64,000 nucleotides of DNA, from NCBI RefSeq assembly GCF_004664715.2, contig NC_051070.1, forward strand, positions 44,712,456 to 44,776,455, written 5' to 3'. Each line of letters opens with the position of its first letter. Within the stretch, counting starts at the first letter, position 1. The stretch is from Peromyscus leucopus. Taxonomy: Eukaryota > Chordata > Mammalia > Rodentia > Cricetidae. Under the pieces are notes generated by a model. That model had not been told where the DNA came from. It worked only from the letters and a program-made list of their open reading frames with translations, and searched no databases. Below, piece after piece: positions 13,758 through 24,011 of the stretch. A program made the position numbers and the translations under genes.

Positions 13758-13900
13758 AAGCTAGGTGTGATGGAGAATGGCTATAATTCTTGCACTTGAG
13801 AGATCCGGCAGGAAGATGGAGCAGGAGTTCAAAGTCAGACTTGACTACATAGCAAATGTGAGACCAGCCTGGAATACAACAGACCTTGTCTCAAAACATC
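13758..13900 (+). repeat. Old B1 SINE
   Basis: It begins 'agctaggtgtgatgg' and ends 'agaccttgtctcaaaac', which is B1-like with many changes. Confidence 0.7.
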
Positions 13901-14294
13901 CACTTTATGTAAATGAAGTAAATAATGTTAGTAAAGAAATAGACTTCTTTGTGATTTATCATTAGCGAATGTTTTATTAGAATACCTGTTTTACATAGCC
14001 ACATGGATAAGGTCTTGTAAAATCTCCTCTGGCAAAAAGGGATTCGAAGTAGAAAAGGGGTTTTTAGAAGCCTTGATCTAGGAGAAAACAGCTGTCATTT
14101 ATAAACATGATATTATATTGGTCTTTTGTGTATAACCTACTCCATATCCACCACAGAATACTTAGCAGGTTGGTCATATTTTGTGAACATGAATAGGGAT
14201 TTATTTTTGTAAGGATTTACACTCGTGAGTAATCTGTCACTGAGCTACCTTCAAATTAGGGATATACACCATCACACTCAGTAAAATTTTATTT

Positions 14295-14296
<2 letters not shown>

Positions 14297-14353
<57 letters not shown>
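14297..14353. repeat. T57 homopolymer
   Basis: This is an uninterrupted run of 57 T. It could be the tail of a minus-strand retroelement, but no clear body adjoins it. The exact length is likely to be assembly-uncertain and polymorphic. Confidence 0.9.
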
Positions 14354-14355
<2 letters not shown>

Positions 14356-14597
14356 TGTAATTTTCCTTTTTTTTATGAATAATAACTTTTAAAAATTCTT
14401 GGGTGCGGACACTGTAAGTTCAAGATATTTTCTAGAATGTTTGTTCTAAAACACAGCATATGAACTCACAGGAGGTTAAGGAAACAATGACTTCCATTAT
14501 TTCACTGAATCTGGTCAGTGTTCTCTGCTATAGAAATATGTGGGATGTTTTGATTGTAAAATATCACTATGTTATTTTAGAGAATGCCATGTGGGGG

Positions 14598-14715
14598 TAG
14601 GGGCTAGAAAGTGATTAAGTCCCTTACTGCTCTTCTAGAGGACCTGAATTCAGTTCCCAGAATGCACGTGGAAAGCTCACAATGGCCTGTAACTCCAGGG
14701 GTCTGCACTCCCTTC

Positions 14716-14720
<5 letters not shown>
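14598..14720 (+). repeat. B2-like SINE
   Basis: The landmarks 'actgctcttctagaggacc' and 'gaattcagttcccag' mark the B2 middle. It runs straight into a CA repeat that probably expanded from its tail. Confidence 0.7.
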
Positions 14721-14765
<45 letters not shown>

Positions 14766-14832
14766 ACACACACATACACACACACACATACACACACACA
14801 CACCATACACACACACACACTCACACACACAC
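14720..14832. repeat. (CA)n microsatellite
   Basis: About 110 bases of CA dinucleotides have rare T interruptions and directly follow a B2 body. Confidence 0.95.
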
Positions 14833-14934
14833 ATAATTAAAAATAAAAGTAAATATTTTTTAAAGTATGTGGATAGATAAATTAGGACTAGGATAAGCAT
14901 GTTCCTCAGACTTTAAGGAAGTTGATGCTTTACA

Positions 14935-15040
14935 ACAGGCGTGGTAATTCACTCCTCTAATCCCAGCACAAGCTGTGAGCTTGGGCTATGTCGCGGCTTT
15001 CAGAGTAGCCTGGATTCCATAGTGAGACATATTTTTTGTT
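14935..15040 (+). repeat. Degenerate B1 SINE
   Basis: It has 'caggcgtggtaattcactcc' followed by 'taatcccagcac' and ends in 'gtgagacat', so it is a diverged B1. Confidence 0.65.
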
Positions 15041-15342
15041 TTTAATTAAGGAGGGGAAAAAGTTAAAACTCAAAATATAAATTCCTGATAAAAGACATGT
15101 AAAATGCAAAATTGTGGCTCTCTGTGTTAATCACCAACTACTGCAAATAAAAGCTTCTCCGAGAAAAGTTAAGAAATACATTCTTCTATGGGTACAATGA
15201 TAAGTCATTAGAAATCAGTTCAATATGATGTCCATCTGGCGGAATAATAGTAGAAGGTTGTCTCTTAAGGCCTGTGAACTGTCTAGTTCTAGGTTCTTGG
15301 TCTGAAAATGGTACCCGGTGTGATTTCATCTTGTTGAATAGG

Positions 15343-15821
15343 TTTAACACAAATCTTAAAGGTCTTATTAATAAAAACAAACCTGGAGCCAGGTATTGGG
15401 GCGGACCGAAAGATCAGAGAGGCAGAACAAGCCACAGCTCCTCACCTTGCCAATTCCTCAGCAGATCCTGTTTCTTAAACTGGAAGCCTCTGAGTCCTCC
15501 TCCGGAATGAATCTCAGCTGAACTGCTGCTAAAAGCCTAAAAGCTTAACCAGGCTCTAGTTCCTGGTCCTCACACCTTATATACCTTTCTGCTTCTTGCC
15601 ATCACTTCCTGGGATTAAAGGCATGTGTCACCATATCTGACTGTTTCCAGTGTGGCTTTGAACTCACAGAGATCCAGATGGATCTCTGCCTCCAGAATGC
15701 TAGGATTAAAGATGTGCGTGCCACCATTTTCTGGCCCCCATATCTAGTGGCTGCTCTGTTCTCTGACCCCAGATAAGCTTATTAGGGTGCACGATATGTT
15801 GGGGAACACAATACCACCACA
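15343..15821 (-). mobile_element. Solo ERV2-type LTR with 6-bp target duplication
   Basis: Read on the minus strand it begins TGTGGTGGTATTGTG, has a TATATAAGG promoter-like box and a late AATAA signal, and ends in a decayed CA. AATAGG (15337-15342) and AGTAGG (15822-15827) flank it. Removing it rejoins the L1 3'UTR sequence. A B1-like segment lies within the LTR. Confidence 0.75.
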
Positions 15822-16166
15822 AGTAGGACTTAAATCCAGTCTGAAAGTGGTTGGTTACTCTCATGATGTTTATGTCACTTGCCAGGCTAGTCGTTACCAT
15901 AGCTCACACTTCACAGCTGGGTAGGACTGATGATTGCTTTGGTTCTCTGATATTGTACAAAGCACCTTCTAGCACTATGAAAGCTGGACAGCAGGCACGA
16001 AGCTCCCAGGTCAGCACCAGCTTGATTCCTCTTGTTCTACGACTCAAGTATGTGGTGTCTTTGGTGATAATTATTATTATACTTACCATAATTATCATTT
16101 TATTTGTTATCTTCTGGTATCTAGTGGGGCAGTGTTTTCCTGTTATAGGGTAACTCCATTTTAACT

Positions 16167-16168
<2 letters not shown>

Positions 16169-16210
<42 letters not shown>
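16169..16210. repeat. (GT)21 microsatellite
   Basis: This is an uninterrupted GT dinucleotide run. Confidence 0.95.
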
Positions 16211-16213
<3 letters not shown>

Positions 16214-16301
16214 GGGTATTCTATTTAGAACTGAGTGCTCAGCGGTCACTTTGGCATTGAGCACTTATGAGTGTCTATATTAACCACTGTCCACAGTAAA
16301 G

Positions 16302-16329
16302 AAGGAGGAGGAGGAGGAGGAGGAGGAGA
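16302..16329. repeat. (GGA)n microsatellite
   Basis: A short run of GGA triplets lies within the L1 3'UTR remnant. Confidence 0.9.
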
Positions 16330-16620
16330 AGCAGATCCTCTGTTTAAGACTGAAGACAGCATTAATCTGTATATATGAACACAAATATGTAGAGGCAGTT
16401 TGGAATTTGTCCATTTAGTAATACAGCAGTAGGAGGGTCCTCCCTGGACCTAGGGCCACCCGAGCATGAGATTTTGACAGGTTTACAGTATTAAGTGTGA
16501 CTTCCTTCCTAAGGAGCAGGGCTCAATGGTTAAATGGTCAACCCCAGTGGTTGGTTACCCCCAAAGCAGCTGCAGCACTCTGTGTCAGTGGATATATCTT
16601 ACTCTGCTGTAGGCATATAT

Positions 16621-16781
16621 TATGTGCCATGGGTCGATCTTATGTGCCATGGGTCTATCTTATGTGCCATGGGTCTACCTTATGTGCCATGGGTCTATCT
16701 TATGTGCCATGGGTCTATCTTATGTGCCATGGGTCTATCTTATGTGCCATGGGTCTATCTTATCTGGCAATGGGTCTCCCT
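16621..16781. repeat. 20-bp minisatellite, 7 copies plus one decayed copy
   Basis: Seven contiguous copies of a 20-bp unit (tatgtgccatgggtctatct) lie at 16621-16760. Only single-base variants occur, in copies 1 and 3. An eighth, decayed unit follows. It sits in the L1 3'UTR remnant. The overlapping ORFs rich in CHGS/VPWV repeats come from this array and are not genes. Confidence 0.95.
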
Positions 16782-16853
16782 TGGATAGCATATCTTACCT
16801 GAGCTGGCAGAGCTTGCTCAACATGCAGCACACAGTGTCCATAGGTGGGTAAG

Positions 16854-17262
16854 TATAGAAGTAACTAACCGTCTTATTAAATAAGAAACACAGAAACAAT
16901 GTAAAGGAGAAAGCCGAGAGGTCAGAGCTCAGAGCTAAAATCTCACCCTTCCGCCTGTGGTGTCCCAGCTTCCTGAAAGAGAGCTACTTCCTGTCTGTAA
17001 ATCGATTTTCCAGTCATTCTGCCTTCTCATTGGTTGGAAACCCAAACACGTGACTGCCTCGTCACTGTCTGAATGTACAGCCCCCTAGGTCTTAAAGGCA
17101 TATGTCTCCAATGCTGGCTGTATCCTGAACACATAGAGATCTATGGATTAAAGCGTGTGCACCACGCACACTCTTGCTATGGCTCTAATAGCTCTGACCC
17201 CGGCAACTTTATTATTAAATACAATCAAAATCACATTTCAGTACAATTAGATTACCACCACA
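16854..17262 (-). mobile_element. Solo ERV2-type LTR with exact 6-bp target duplication
   Basis: On the minus strand it begins TGTGGTAATC; the 3' terminus is decayed (CA changed to TA). GGTAAG flanks it at 16848-16853 and 17263-17268. The surrounding L1 3'UTR reads through once it is removed. Confidence 0.8.
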
Positions 17263-18237
17263 GGTAAGGCCATTCATTGATGGCCCCCTCACCCCAGCAG
17301 CTGCATAGTAACTGCCAGGACTATGAAATCTAGCCAGCAGGAAAGGAGCTGCCAGCTCAGGTGTATCTTAATTTCTCTGTGTTCTGCGACCCAGTGGTGT
17401 GGTATCTTCAGCAATAGGGGTCTTTACCATCTGGTTCTTGCTGGGAACCAGAAGTAATGTCCGTAGCCTATGATGTCTTGGGATCTCCTGGGACCTCCAT
17501 GGCCAATAATTGGCACTGAGATTTTCATTTTAAAAATCCTGGCTTCTGGGAACACCTTTAGCCATGCATGCAGGGAACTTTAGTTTAAACTTTGTGTGTG
17601 TGTGTGTGTGTCCAATTAGCTTGTAGAGTAGTATGCTCCTTTAGGGCTTTTTCAAACATACTTAACTTCAGTTTACCCTTCTGCTACTCCACCTTACCCC
17701 ACATCTTATCTCCATTTAAACCCTTCCCTGCCTAGTATTCTCTCCTCCTGCTTCCTATCGCACGTATTTTACTCCTCCACACCCTACTGAAAGGCCTCTG
17801 CCTCCTCGTGGTGCCCTTCTTCCTCCCTCTCCTCTGCAGGCACTCTGTTCAATTTCAACACAAATTTATAGAGCTGACGCTAGCAACCACATACGGGTGA
17901 GGACATGCACTGCTTGTCTTTGTAGGCCTGGCTTACCTCAGTACAGTATTTTCCAGTCTCGTCCATTTTTCTGCAAAATCATAGTCACATTTTTATGGGT
18001 TAATAAAATGCCATTGTGTATACCACATTTTTATTAACTGTTTTATCAGATGATGAGTGTCTGTCCTGAGTCTGCTTCTTAGCTATTGTGAATAGAGAAA
18101 CATCAAACATGAATGCACCGCTGTCTCTGTTGTAGGTCAGAATTCTTCATTTCATTAACTTCTGCCCTTATCTATCATTTCTTCCTGTCTACTGAGTTGG
18201 GACTTGGCCTATTGATATTCTAAGGCTCTAAGGTATG

Positions 18238-19339
18238 TATGGTGATATTTTATTTGCACTGAAATGTGGTTTTATTTGTATGTTAATAAATAAAGTTGCC
18301 TGGGGGTCAGAGCTGATAGCAAGCCATAGCAGAAGTCTGGCAGTGGTATCACATGCCTTTAATCCCGATCACATGACAGGCAGATCTCTGTGTGTTCAAG
18401 GATACCACCAGCATGGAGACACAAGCCTTTAATCTCAATACCAATCATCATAAACAATGACAATATCCTTAACTCATTAAACAACCAAAAACTTCCCATC
18501 CCACCTCTTGGGAATGTGGATGTCGTTTTCTTAAAATTACTTCCTGATTTCTGGGGGTGAAGACATCTTTAGGGAATCCTGAAAAGAAATTTTTGGGTTA
18601 ATTGTCAAGTCCTGTATCATTTGTCCAGTCGCTGCATAATGAGAAAGTGCAGGGCTTGTTTCAAGTCCTTGTTCAAGTAGTCTGTCAGACTGGATCATCT
18701 CAGCTAGCCATCTCGAAATTGTCCTGAGTCGATCTTTCTGTGGTGTTAATTAGCTTAATGGCTTTACCATAGTCCTTGTGAAATCATCGTTGTAGGGTCC
18801 CATCATCTTTTTGAAGATTTCAAAGTTGCTGTTAGGTGTGGTCATGGTTCCCTGAAGACTTTTTTTTTTTTGCCTAAAATTTAAAAAAGGTTATAACTAA
18901 TACAAGGAAAACTATCCAATAAATATATACAATATATACAGTCATAAATTACATTTCTGGTGACTGTGGTGATGCTGCTGGGTGGAACAAAAGGTTTACT
19001 TCTGCTGGTTCAGAGAAGAATTGCCAGGACCATCATGTTACAAGAAATCATCGACAAAGGTCAGTTTGGAAAAGTTTGGCAAGACAAATGGTGGGGAGAA
19101 ATTGCTGTGAAGATTTTCCCTTCTAGGGAAGAACATTCGTGGTTCCAAGAGACATGTTTATCAGACTGTGATTGCTCCAAACCACAGAAGCTTCCAGTCT
19201 GAGGAATCAGGATCAGCTGAGGAATTGGCGAGGTGAGGAAGCTGTGGCCTGTTCTGCTTCTCTGATCTTCCAGCATTCACCCCAATAACTGGCCTTAGGT
19301 TTGATTTCATTAATAAGAACTTTTAAGATTCTTGCTACA
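18238..19339 (+). mobile_element. Rearranged LTR unit carrying foreign middle segment
   Basis: An LTR 5' portion (18238 to about 18455, start tatggtgatattttatttg, TG decayed to TA) and an LTR 3' portion (about 19205-19339, ending CTACA) are both in plus orientation. An exact 6-bp duplication, GGTATG, bounds them at 18232-18237 and 19340-19345. Between them lie about 500 bp resembling antisense ERV internal sequence, with an inverted polypurine-like tract at about 18861-18885, and a kinase-like fragment (18981-19181). It inserted as one unit or was modified after insertion. Confidence 0.6.
18981..19181 (+). pseudogene. TGF-beta/activin type I receptor kinase fragment (TGFBR1-like)
   Basis: The conceptual translation keeps the family run [17 protein letters not shown], then a glycine-rich-loop-like KGQFGKVW and AVKIF, which includes the ATP-binding lysine. 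[10 protein letters not shown] follows. A frameshift near 19150-19160 precedes a residual YQTV block. Only the end of the GS box and the kinase N-lobe are present, about 65 codons. There is no activation loop, C-lobe or poly(A) tail. KW and GE(E) favour TGFBR1, while EII is also seen in ACVR1B. It is non-functional as a kinase and sits inside an LTR unit. Confidence 0.7.
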
Positions 19340-19434
19340 GGTATGCCGTTAATTTATTCACGGTCTCTCTGATTTTTTCTTACATGTCCATATATGCATA
19401 TTTGCATCAATGGGGCGGCCCAGGTATGATGTTC

Positions 19435-19690
19435 AGAGCATTCTTCAATCACTTTCCCATCTTATTTGCTGAAGCATGGTGTCTCAATTTAACCCACAAC
19501 TTGCCGATATAGGTAGCCAGCTTACTCTAGAGATCACCTGTCTCTGCCTTTAAAGCACTGGATTTATAGGCTTGTCTACTTGGTGTTTGTGTGGTTGCTA
19601 GAGATAGGAACTCTGGTCCTCGTTCTTGCTGGTTTTACAGCAAGCACTTTGGCTGCTAAGCTCTCTCCCCTCCCCTTCTGATTTCCTGAT
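19435..19690. repeat. Probable B4-like SINE remnant
   Basis: Landmarks such as 'agcaagcacttt' and 'gctgctaagctctctcccc' read like the reverse complement of a B2/B4-type head. Divergence is high and the class is uncertain. Confidence 0.4.
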
Positions 19691-19927
19691 AGCCCCTTAG
19701 AACTATGAAATTCCCTTTTCAATATGTTGTATTTGCATTTTTATTCATCTCAAGGAACTTGATTTCTTCATTGACCCATGCACGATCCAATAGTGTTGTT
19801 TAATCCCCACAAGTTTATGATTATTCTATAGTTTCTCTGGCTGTTGATTTGTACTTTTATTCCATTGTGATCAAATAAAATACAAAGAATTATTTTCCTT
19901 TTCTATGTTTCTTAAGATTCATGTTGT

Positions 19928-20113
19928 AAACTGGGTGTAGTGGCTCACACATTTAATCCCAGCACTCAGGAAACAGAGGCAGGTGGATCTCTGTGAATTT
20001 GAAGCCAGTCTGGTCTACAGAGTGAGTTCCAGAACAAAGAAACCCAGTCTCAAAAGACATAAACAAATACATACATACATACATACATACATACATACAT
20101 ACATACATACATA
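19928..20113 (+). repeat. B1 SINE with (ATAC)n tail
   Basis: A complete B1 ends 'cccagtctcaaaagac' and is followed by a tetranucleotide ATAC run at 20067-20113. Flanking agattcatgttgta and agacttgtgttgta look like a 14-bp target duplication with two mismatches. Confidence 0.85.
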
Positions 20114-20239
20114 AAAAGACTTGTGTTGTATCCTGATGTCAGATCTATTTTAGGAAATGTTCATGATCTGCTGAGAAAAATGTGTATTTTTCAGTGTCCA
20201 GATAGAATGCTCTGTAGATGTCTGATAAATTCACTTGTC

Positions 20240-20569
20240 TGTGGGGATTTATCCCACCATCCCCACATCCCCCCAGAGTACTCTTGAGTAGAAGCAGCAG
20301 GAAATATTAGTTAGAAGTATAAAGGAGAGAGAAACAGATAGAAAATACAGGATAGCTTTGAGAGGGCCTAGATCCTGACCCATCGGGCCCTGACTGTCTC
20401 TGCCAAAGGGCTTTTAAAGGAATGCCAAGGGGTGGAGCAAAAGACCTCCCTCCAGCACAGCCAAGTGCAGACCATCTCAGACACCTGCACTCAGGTCCAT
20501 GGTCCAATCATCCTCTCTATGCAGACCTGCTGGGTAAAGCCACGAGGAACCTGAAAATGGGCTCCCACA
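20240..20569 (-). mobile_element. Solo ERV2-type LTR with exact 6-bp target duplication
   Basis: On the minus strand it begins TGTGGGAGCCCATTTTCAGG and ends in CCCCACA. CTTGTC flanks it exactly at 20234-20239 and 20570-20575. It splits the L1 endonuclease fragment. Confidence 0.85.
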
Positions 20570-20700
20570 CTTGTCTATGATGTCATTTGGTTTTGATATT
20601 TTTTTCCCTGGGCTGTCAATTGATGACAGTAAGATGGTGAAGTCTCCCACTACTGTTGGGATGGGTTTAATCTGTGACTTATGTCTAAGCTAGAGGCGTG

Positions 20701-21060
20701 CTCTATTCTTTGGGACTGTGAGCAGGTGGTGCCTTCTGTGCACACTGTGTTCTCTAGGCCCGTGTGTGGGGCTGAACTTTCCTGGGTGTGCAGTTCTCTC
20801 TGGGAGGAAGGGCCGGCTGGAACCTCCTGGGAATGCTGTGCACAGTGTAGTGAAGGTGGACACAGGGCCTCCCAGCTGCCTGTGCGTGTGATGGGTGTGA
20901 GAGGAGCCTTCTGGACACAGTGTGCTCACACCAGTGTTGGAGCCTCCTGAACTTGCAGTCCTCTCCATGATTCTGGATAGGAATGGAGCCTTCCAGGTTC
21001 TTACAGGAGGTGGTCCCATTTGCATTTTATAAGACTTGTCTGTTAAGTTCACATGTCCTT
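20701..21060. other. Unclassified GC-richer segment between L1 fragments
   Basis: This 360-bp segment has no repeat landmark I recognise. It contains loosely recurring 'gagccttc/tgg' phrases. Small ORFs exist on both strands (89 aa +, 120 aa -) without recognisable domains. It could be L1 5'UTR-like or a decayed minisatellite. Confidence 0.4.
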
Positions 21061-21252
21061 TTACTGAATAACGAATTCAAAATATTTATTGAATTCTTTA
21101 TATAGTCTGGATATTAATTCTTTGTTGAATAGCTGATAAAAATTTCTCCCATTCTGTAGGCTGTCTGTTCACACTGAGGTTTTTTTTTTTTTTTTTTTGC
21201 TATACAATCTTTTTAATTTGATGTAAGCCCATTTATCATTTCTGTTATTTCA

Positions 21253-21466
<214 letters not shown>

Positions 21467-21679
21467 CCCATGCCTATGCCTTAGAGAGTTTCCATGATAC
21501 TTTTCCTCTAGTATTCTCAGAGTTTCAGGTCTTACATCAGTGCCTCTAATCCATTTTTGTACAGGGTGAGAGATGGAGATCTTTCACTCTTAGCTTTCCA
21601 GTGCTGTTTGTTAAAGATGCATCCTTTTCCCTCCTTCCCTCCCTTTCTCCCTCCTTCCTTTCTTCCTTTTTTTCCCCTC

Positions 21680-21775
21680 TTTTTCAAGGCAGGGTTTCTC
21701 TGTGTAACAGTCCTGGCTGTCCTGGAATGTGCTTTCAGGCTGGCCTCAAACTCACCGAGATCCACCTGGAGTCCT
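21680..21775 (-). repeat. B1 SINE, partial
   Basis: It reads 'gcagggtttctctgtgtaac' followed by 'ggctggcctcaaactcaccg', then breaks off. Only the right part of a minus-strand B1 is present. Confidence 0.8.
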
Positions 21776-21800
21776 TTTCTTAATGTGTGTTTTTTGTCAC

Positions 21801-22940
21801 CTCTGTCAAAAGTCCAATTGTCCTGTATTTTTGAGTGTCTTAAACCCAGATTCCCTGGCACCCCTTTGGTCTGCATGTTGGGTCACCTTTCGTACTTGGT
21901 GTTGAACTGTTTGTCACCTGCCGCATTTGTGTGCTATCTTTGGGATATGGCACTCCGAGCCGGTCCAGCCTGGATTTTCACTTAGCTCTGTTGCCTGAAA
22001 CCTGTCCCCACTCAGTGCAGTGTGCAAGAGAGCCCCGGATAAGAGCAAAGAAAATGTAGAGCTCCCAGAACTTGCTAAGCTTCCAAACTTCCGTCCTAAC
22101 CTGTGTCAGACTAATCATATGAAGCGCTCTTGAGAGCCAGACTCTCAAAATAGAAACTTTATTAGGACACAGCTGTCCCTTAGTACCTCTTAAATGCTGT
22201 AGATCTAGAGATGAAGTCCTTTCGGAAGTGAAACCCTCTGCCTTGAATGATCGAGGCACATGTGTCCTTTAAATTGCACTTGAGAAGGCACACCCCAAAG
22301 CTCCTTGCCTCCTTGTGAGACATGGCATATTGTTGCCTTCAGCTCTGCATTGGATGAACTTGACTTTTCTGTTACCTGAAGAGTTCTCTGGTTGTACACT
22401 AAATTGACCTCTTGCTTTTCACCAAGCTTACTTACTTACTCCATCACAGACAGCTCATATCTACCTAACTTAGCTTCTTTAGCAACTGGACTACATCATA
22501 CTGGAAGTCCTGTTTTCTCCAGGACCCCAGTGTCAGATTCCTTGTCTGCTCCTGGCTTGGTCACAGTTTTGCAGGCCAAGACTCCAGAAAGCATATGAAA
22601 AGAGGGAGACTCCAGAAAGCATATGAAAAGAGGGAATTAGAAGATATTATGGAGCAGTGGAGATATACTTGGACTCCGGTTAATGCCTGTTTCCCAATTC
22701 TGTGTTAGATCCTGGTATCAGTGATAAGAAGGCTCAGTTTCTGACTGCATTTAAGTGGCAAGGTGATCAGATTGCTTTTGTAGAAGCAAAGCTAATGAGT
22801 AAAATAGAAGGTTAACCAGTGTCATGGTCTAGGGGAAATTTATCTCATGTGGACTTCCTAACAAACAATTTCTTAGGAAGTCTTGAGGAGAATCAGAGCC
22901 TTGAGCATAGAAGGCTATGAGTAATGAACTCTCTGGAGAC
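21801..22940. other. Intergenic, single-copy, with a 28-bp exact tandem duplication
   Basis: No gene or classified repeat was seen. A 28-bp unit starting gactccagaaagc is exactly duplicated at 22580-22607 and 22608-22635. Confidence 0.5.
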
Positions 22941-23180
22941 CAAAGGCAGTGGAAATTCCAGCTTTGCTTTCTGCTGAGGTGATAAAATGGCCTGACCAGA
23001 GCAACTTCTAGGAGGAAGAGTTCATTTGGGCTTACTCTTCCCGAGAGGTGATTGTGTCAATGGCAGGAGGCATGGCAGCAAGCCTCAGGCAAGAGGCAGG
23101 GGCAGGGAGCTGAGAGACCACATTAATAAGTTTCTGCTCCCACTCCTCCCATCCCCTGCCCCAGATGGAACGCAAATTGC

Positions 23181-23474
23181 TGAAGGGTCTAATTAATAAA
23201 AAAAAAATCTCAGAGTCAGATATTGGGGTAAAAGCTGAAAGATCAGAGAGGCAGAGCAGCAAGCCACTAGTTCTTACCCCTACGAAATCCTCCACCAAAA
23301 GACAGTGAGCTCCTCTCTCCACCCAGCCTTATTACTTCCTCTCTCTGCCCTGCTCTATCACTTCCTGTCTGTCTATACAGACCTCCAGAACTCTATAGTT
23401 AACTAGTGGCTAACTCCTCCTTCTGATTTTCAGGCAAGCTTTATTTGTTGGAGCACAAATAAAATATCACCACA
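23181..23474 (-). mobile_element. ERV2-type LTR (3' LTR) with adjacent polypurine tract
   Basis: On the minus strand it begins TGTGGTGATATTTTATTTG and ends TTCA, with an ATTAATAAA-type signal inside. The plus-strand T-rich run at 23475-23490 is the reverse complement of a polypurine tract, as expected for internal sequence next to a 3' LTR. Confidence 0.7.
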
Positions 23475-24011
23475 TTTCCTCTTTTTTTTGTCTAAAATAA
23501 AAAAAAAGTTATAAGAAAAACTATATACAATAAGTACAATAACTATATACAATATATACAGGCAATAAATACATCGACAATGTCTAGTCCATTTGCATTT
23601 TGCCAATGCAGTAAGCCAGATCAAGCCAAATTGAAAAAGTCTAACAACAGGCATATTGAGCAAAGCAACTCCCTGGTGGGACCTCTGGTCCCAGAAATTA
23701 AGGCCAGAGAGGCCACCTACCCAAACTAAAGCAGGGAGATTATATAGGTTGTAGGCAAGGGTTGATGACATGTCTACCACAAGCTGAGTTTGTGCCCAAG
23801 TATGGTCAAAAGCTGAGCGCTTTAGGTGAGGACTTGGGCAGCAGCAACTTCAGGGGAGGAAGCTGTAGTAGCTGCCAAGATTGTCGAATTGGACTTTTTG
23901 GTGCCTTCCCTTTGTTCAGAGAGTCCAGTGGGTGGAGTTTGGAGAGAGAGACAGGAATGGGGCTTTCAGGATCGTGCAGGGGTTAGGTTCCAACTGAACA
24001 CACATCTTTAT
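23475..24011 (-). mobile_element. ERV internal remnant, non-coding
   Basis: It continues from the 3' LTR. The start (polypurine tract complement, then 'ttataagaaaaactatatac') resembles the tract in the unit at about 18861-18960. No gag, pol or env coding sequence was recognised. Confidence 0.5.

Larger units (their letters stand above)
15110..18235 (-). mobile_element. L1 (Lx-like) 3'UTR and ORF2 3' end remnants, interrupted
   Basis: This is antisense rodent L1 material. Two overlapping copies of the same 3'UTR segment (15110-16150 and 16215-17600) are followed by antisense ORF2 C-terminal sequence (about 17640-18230, with the 'ccattgtgtataccacattt' region). Solo LTRs split it at 15343-15821 and 16854-17262. 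Simple repeats and a 20-bp minisatellite lie inside. Subfamily naming is uncertain. Confidence 0.6.
19690..20700 (-). mobile_element. L1 ORF2 endonuclease-region fragment, antisense
   Basis: Reverse-strand translation gives a D-I-Y-R block near 20200-20235 and a V-G-D-F block near 20625-20650. Both match the L1 endonuclease domain in the right order. A plus-strand B1 (19928-20057), a CATA repeat and a solo LTR (20240-20569) interrupt it. It is decayed and non-coding. Confidence 0.75.

Noticed and set aside
14611..14880. ORFs made of Thr-His or Cys-Val repeats
   Set aside because: They are simple CA/GT repeat translations. The same applies near 21213-21471 and 30021-30374.
16621..16781. CRISPR-like direct repeats
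   Set aside because: The units are contiguous with no spacers, and the genome is eukaryotic.
16497..16852. Three overlapping + strand ORFs with repeated CHGSILCAMG/VPWVYLM patterns
   Set aside because: They are translations of the 20-bp minisatellite in three frames.
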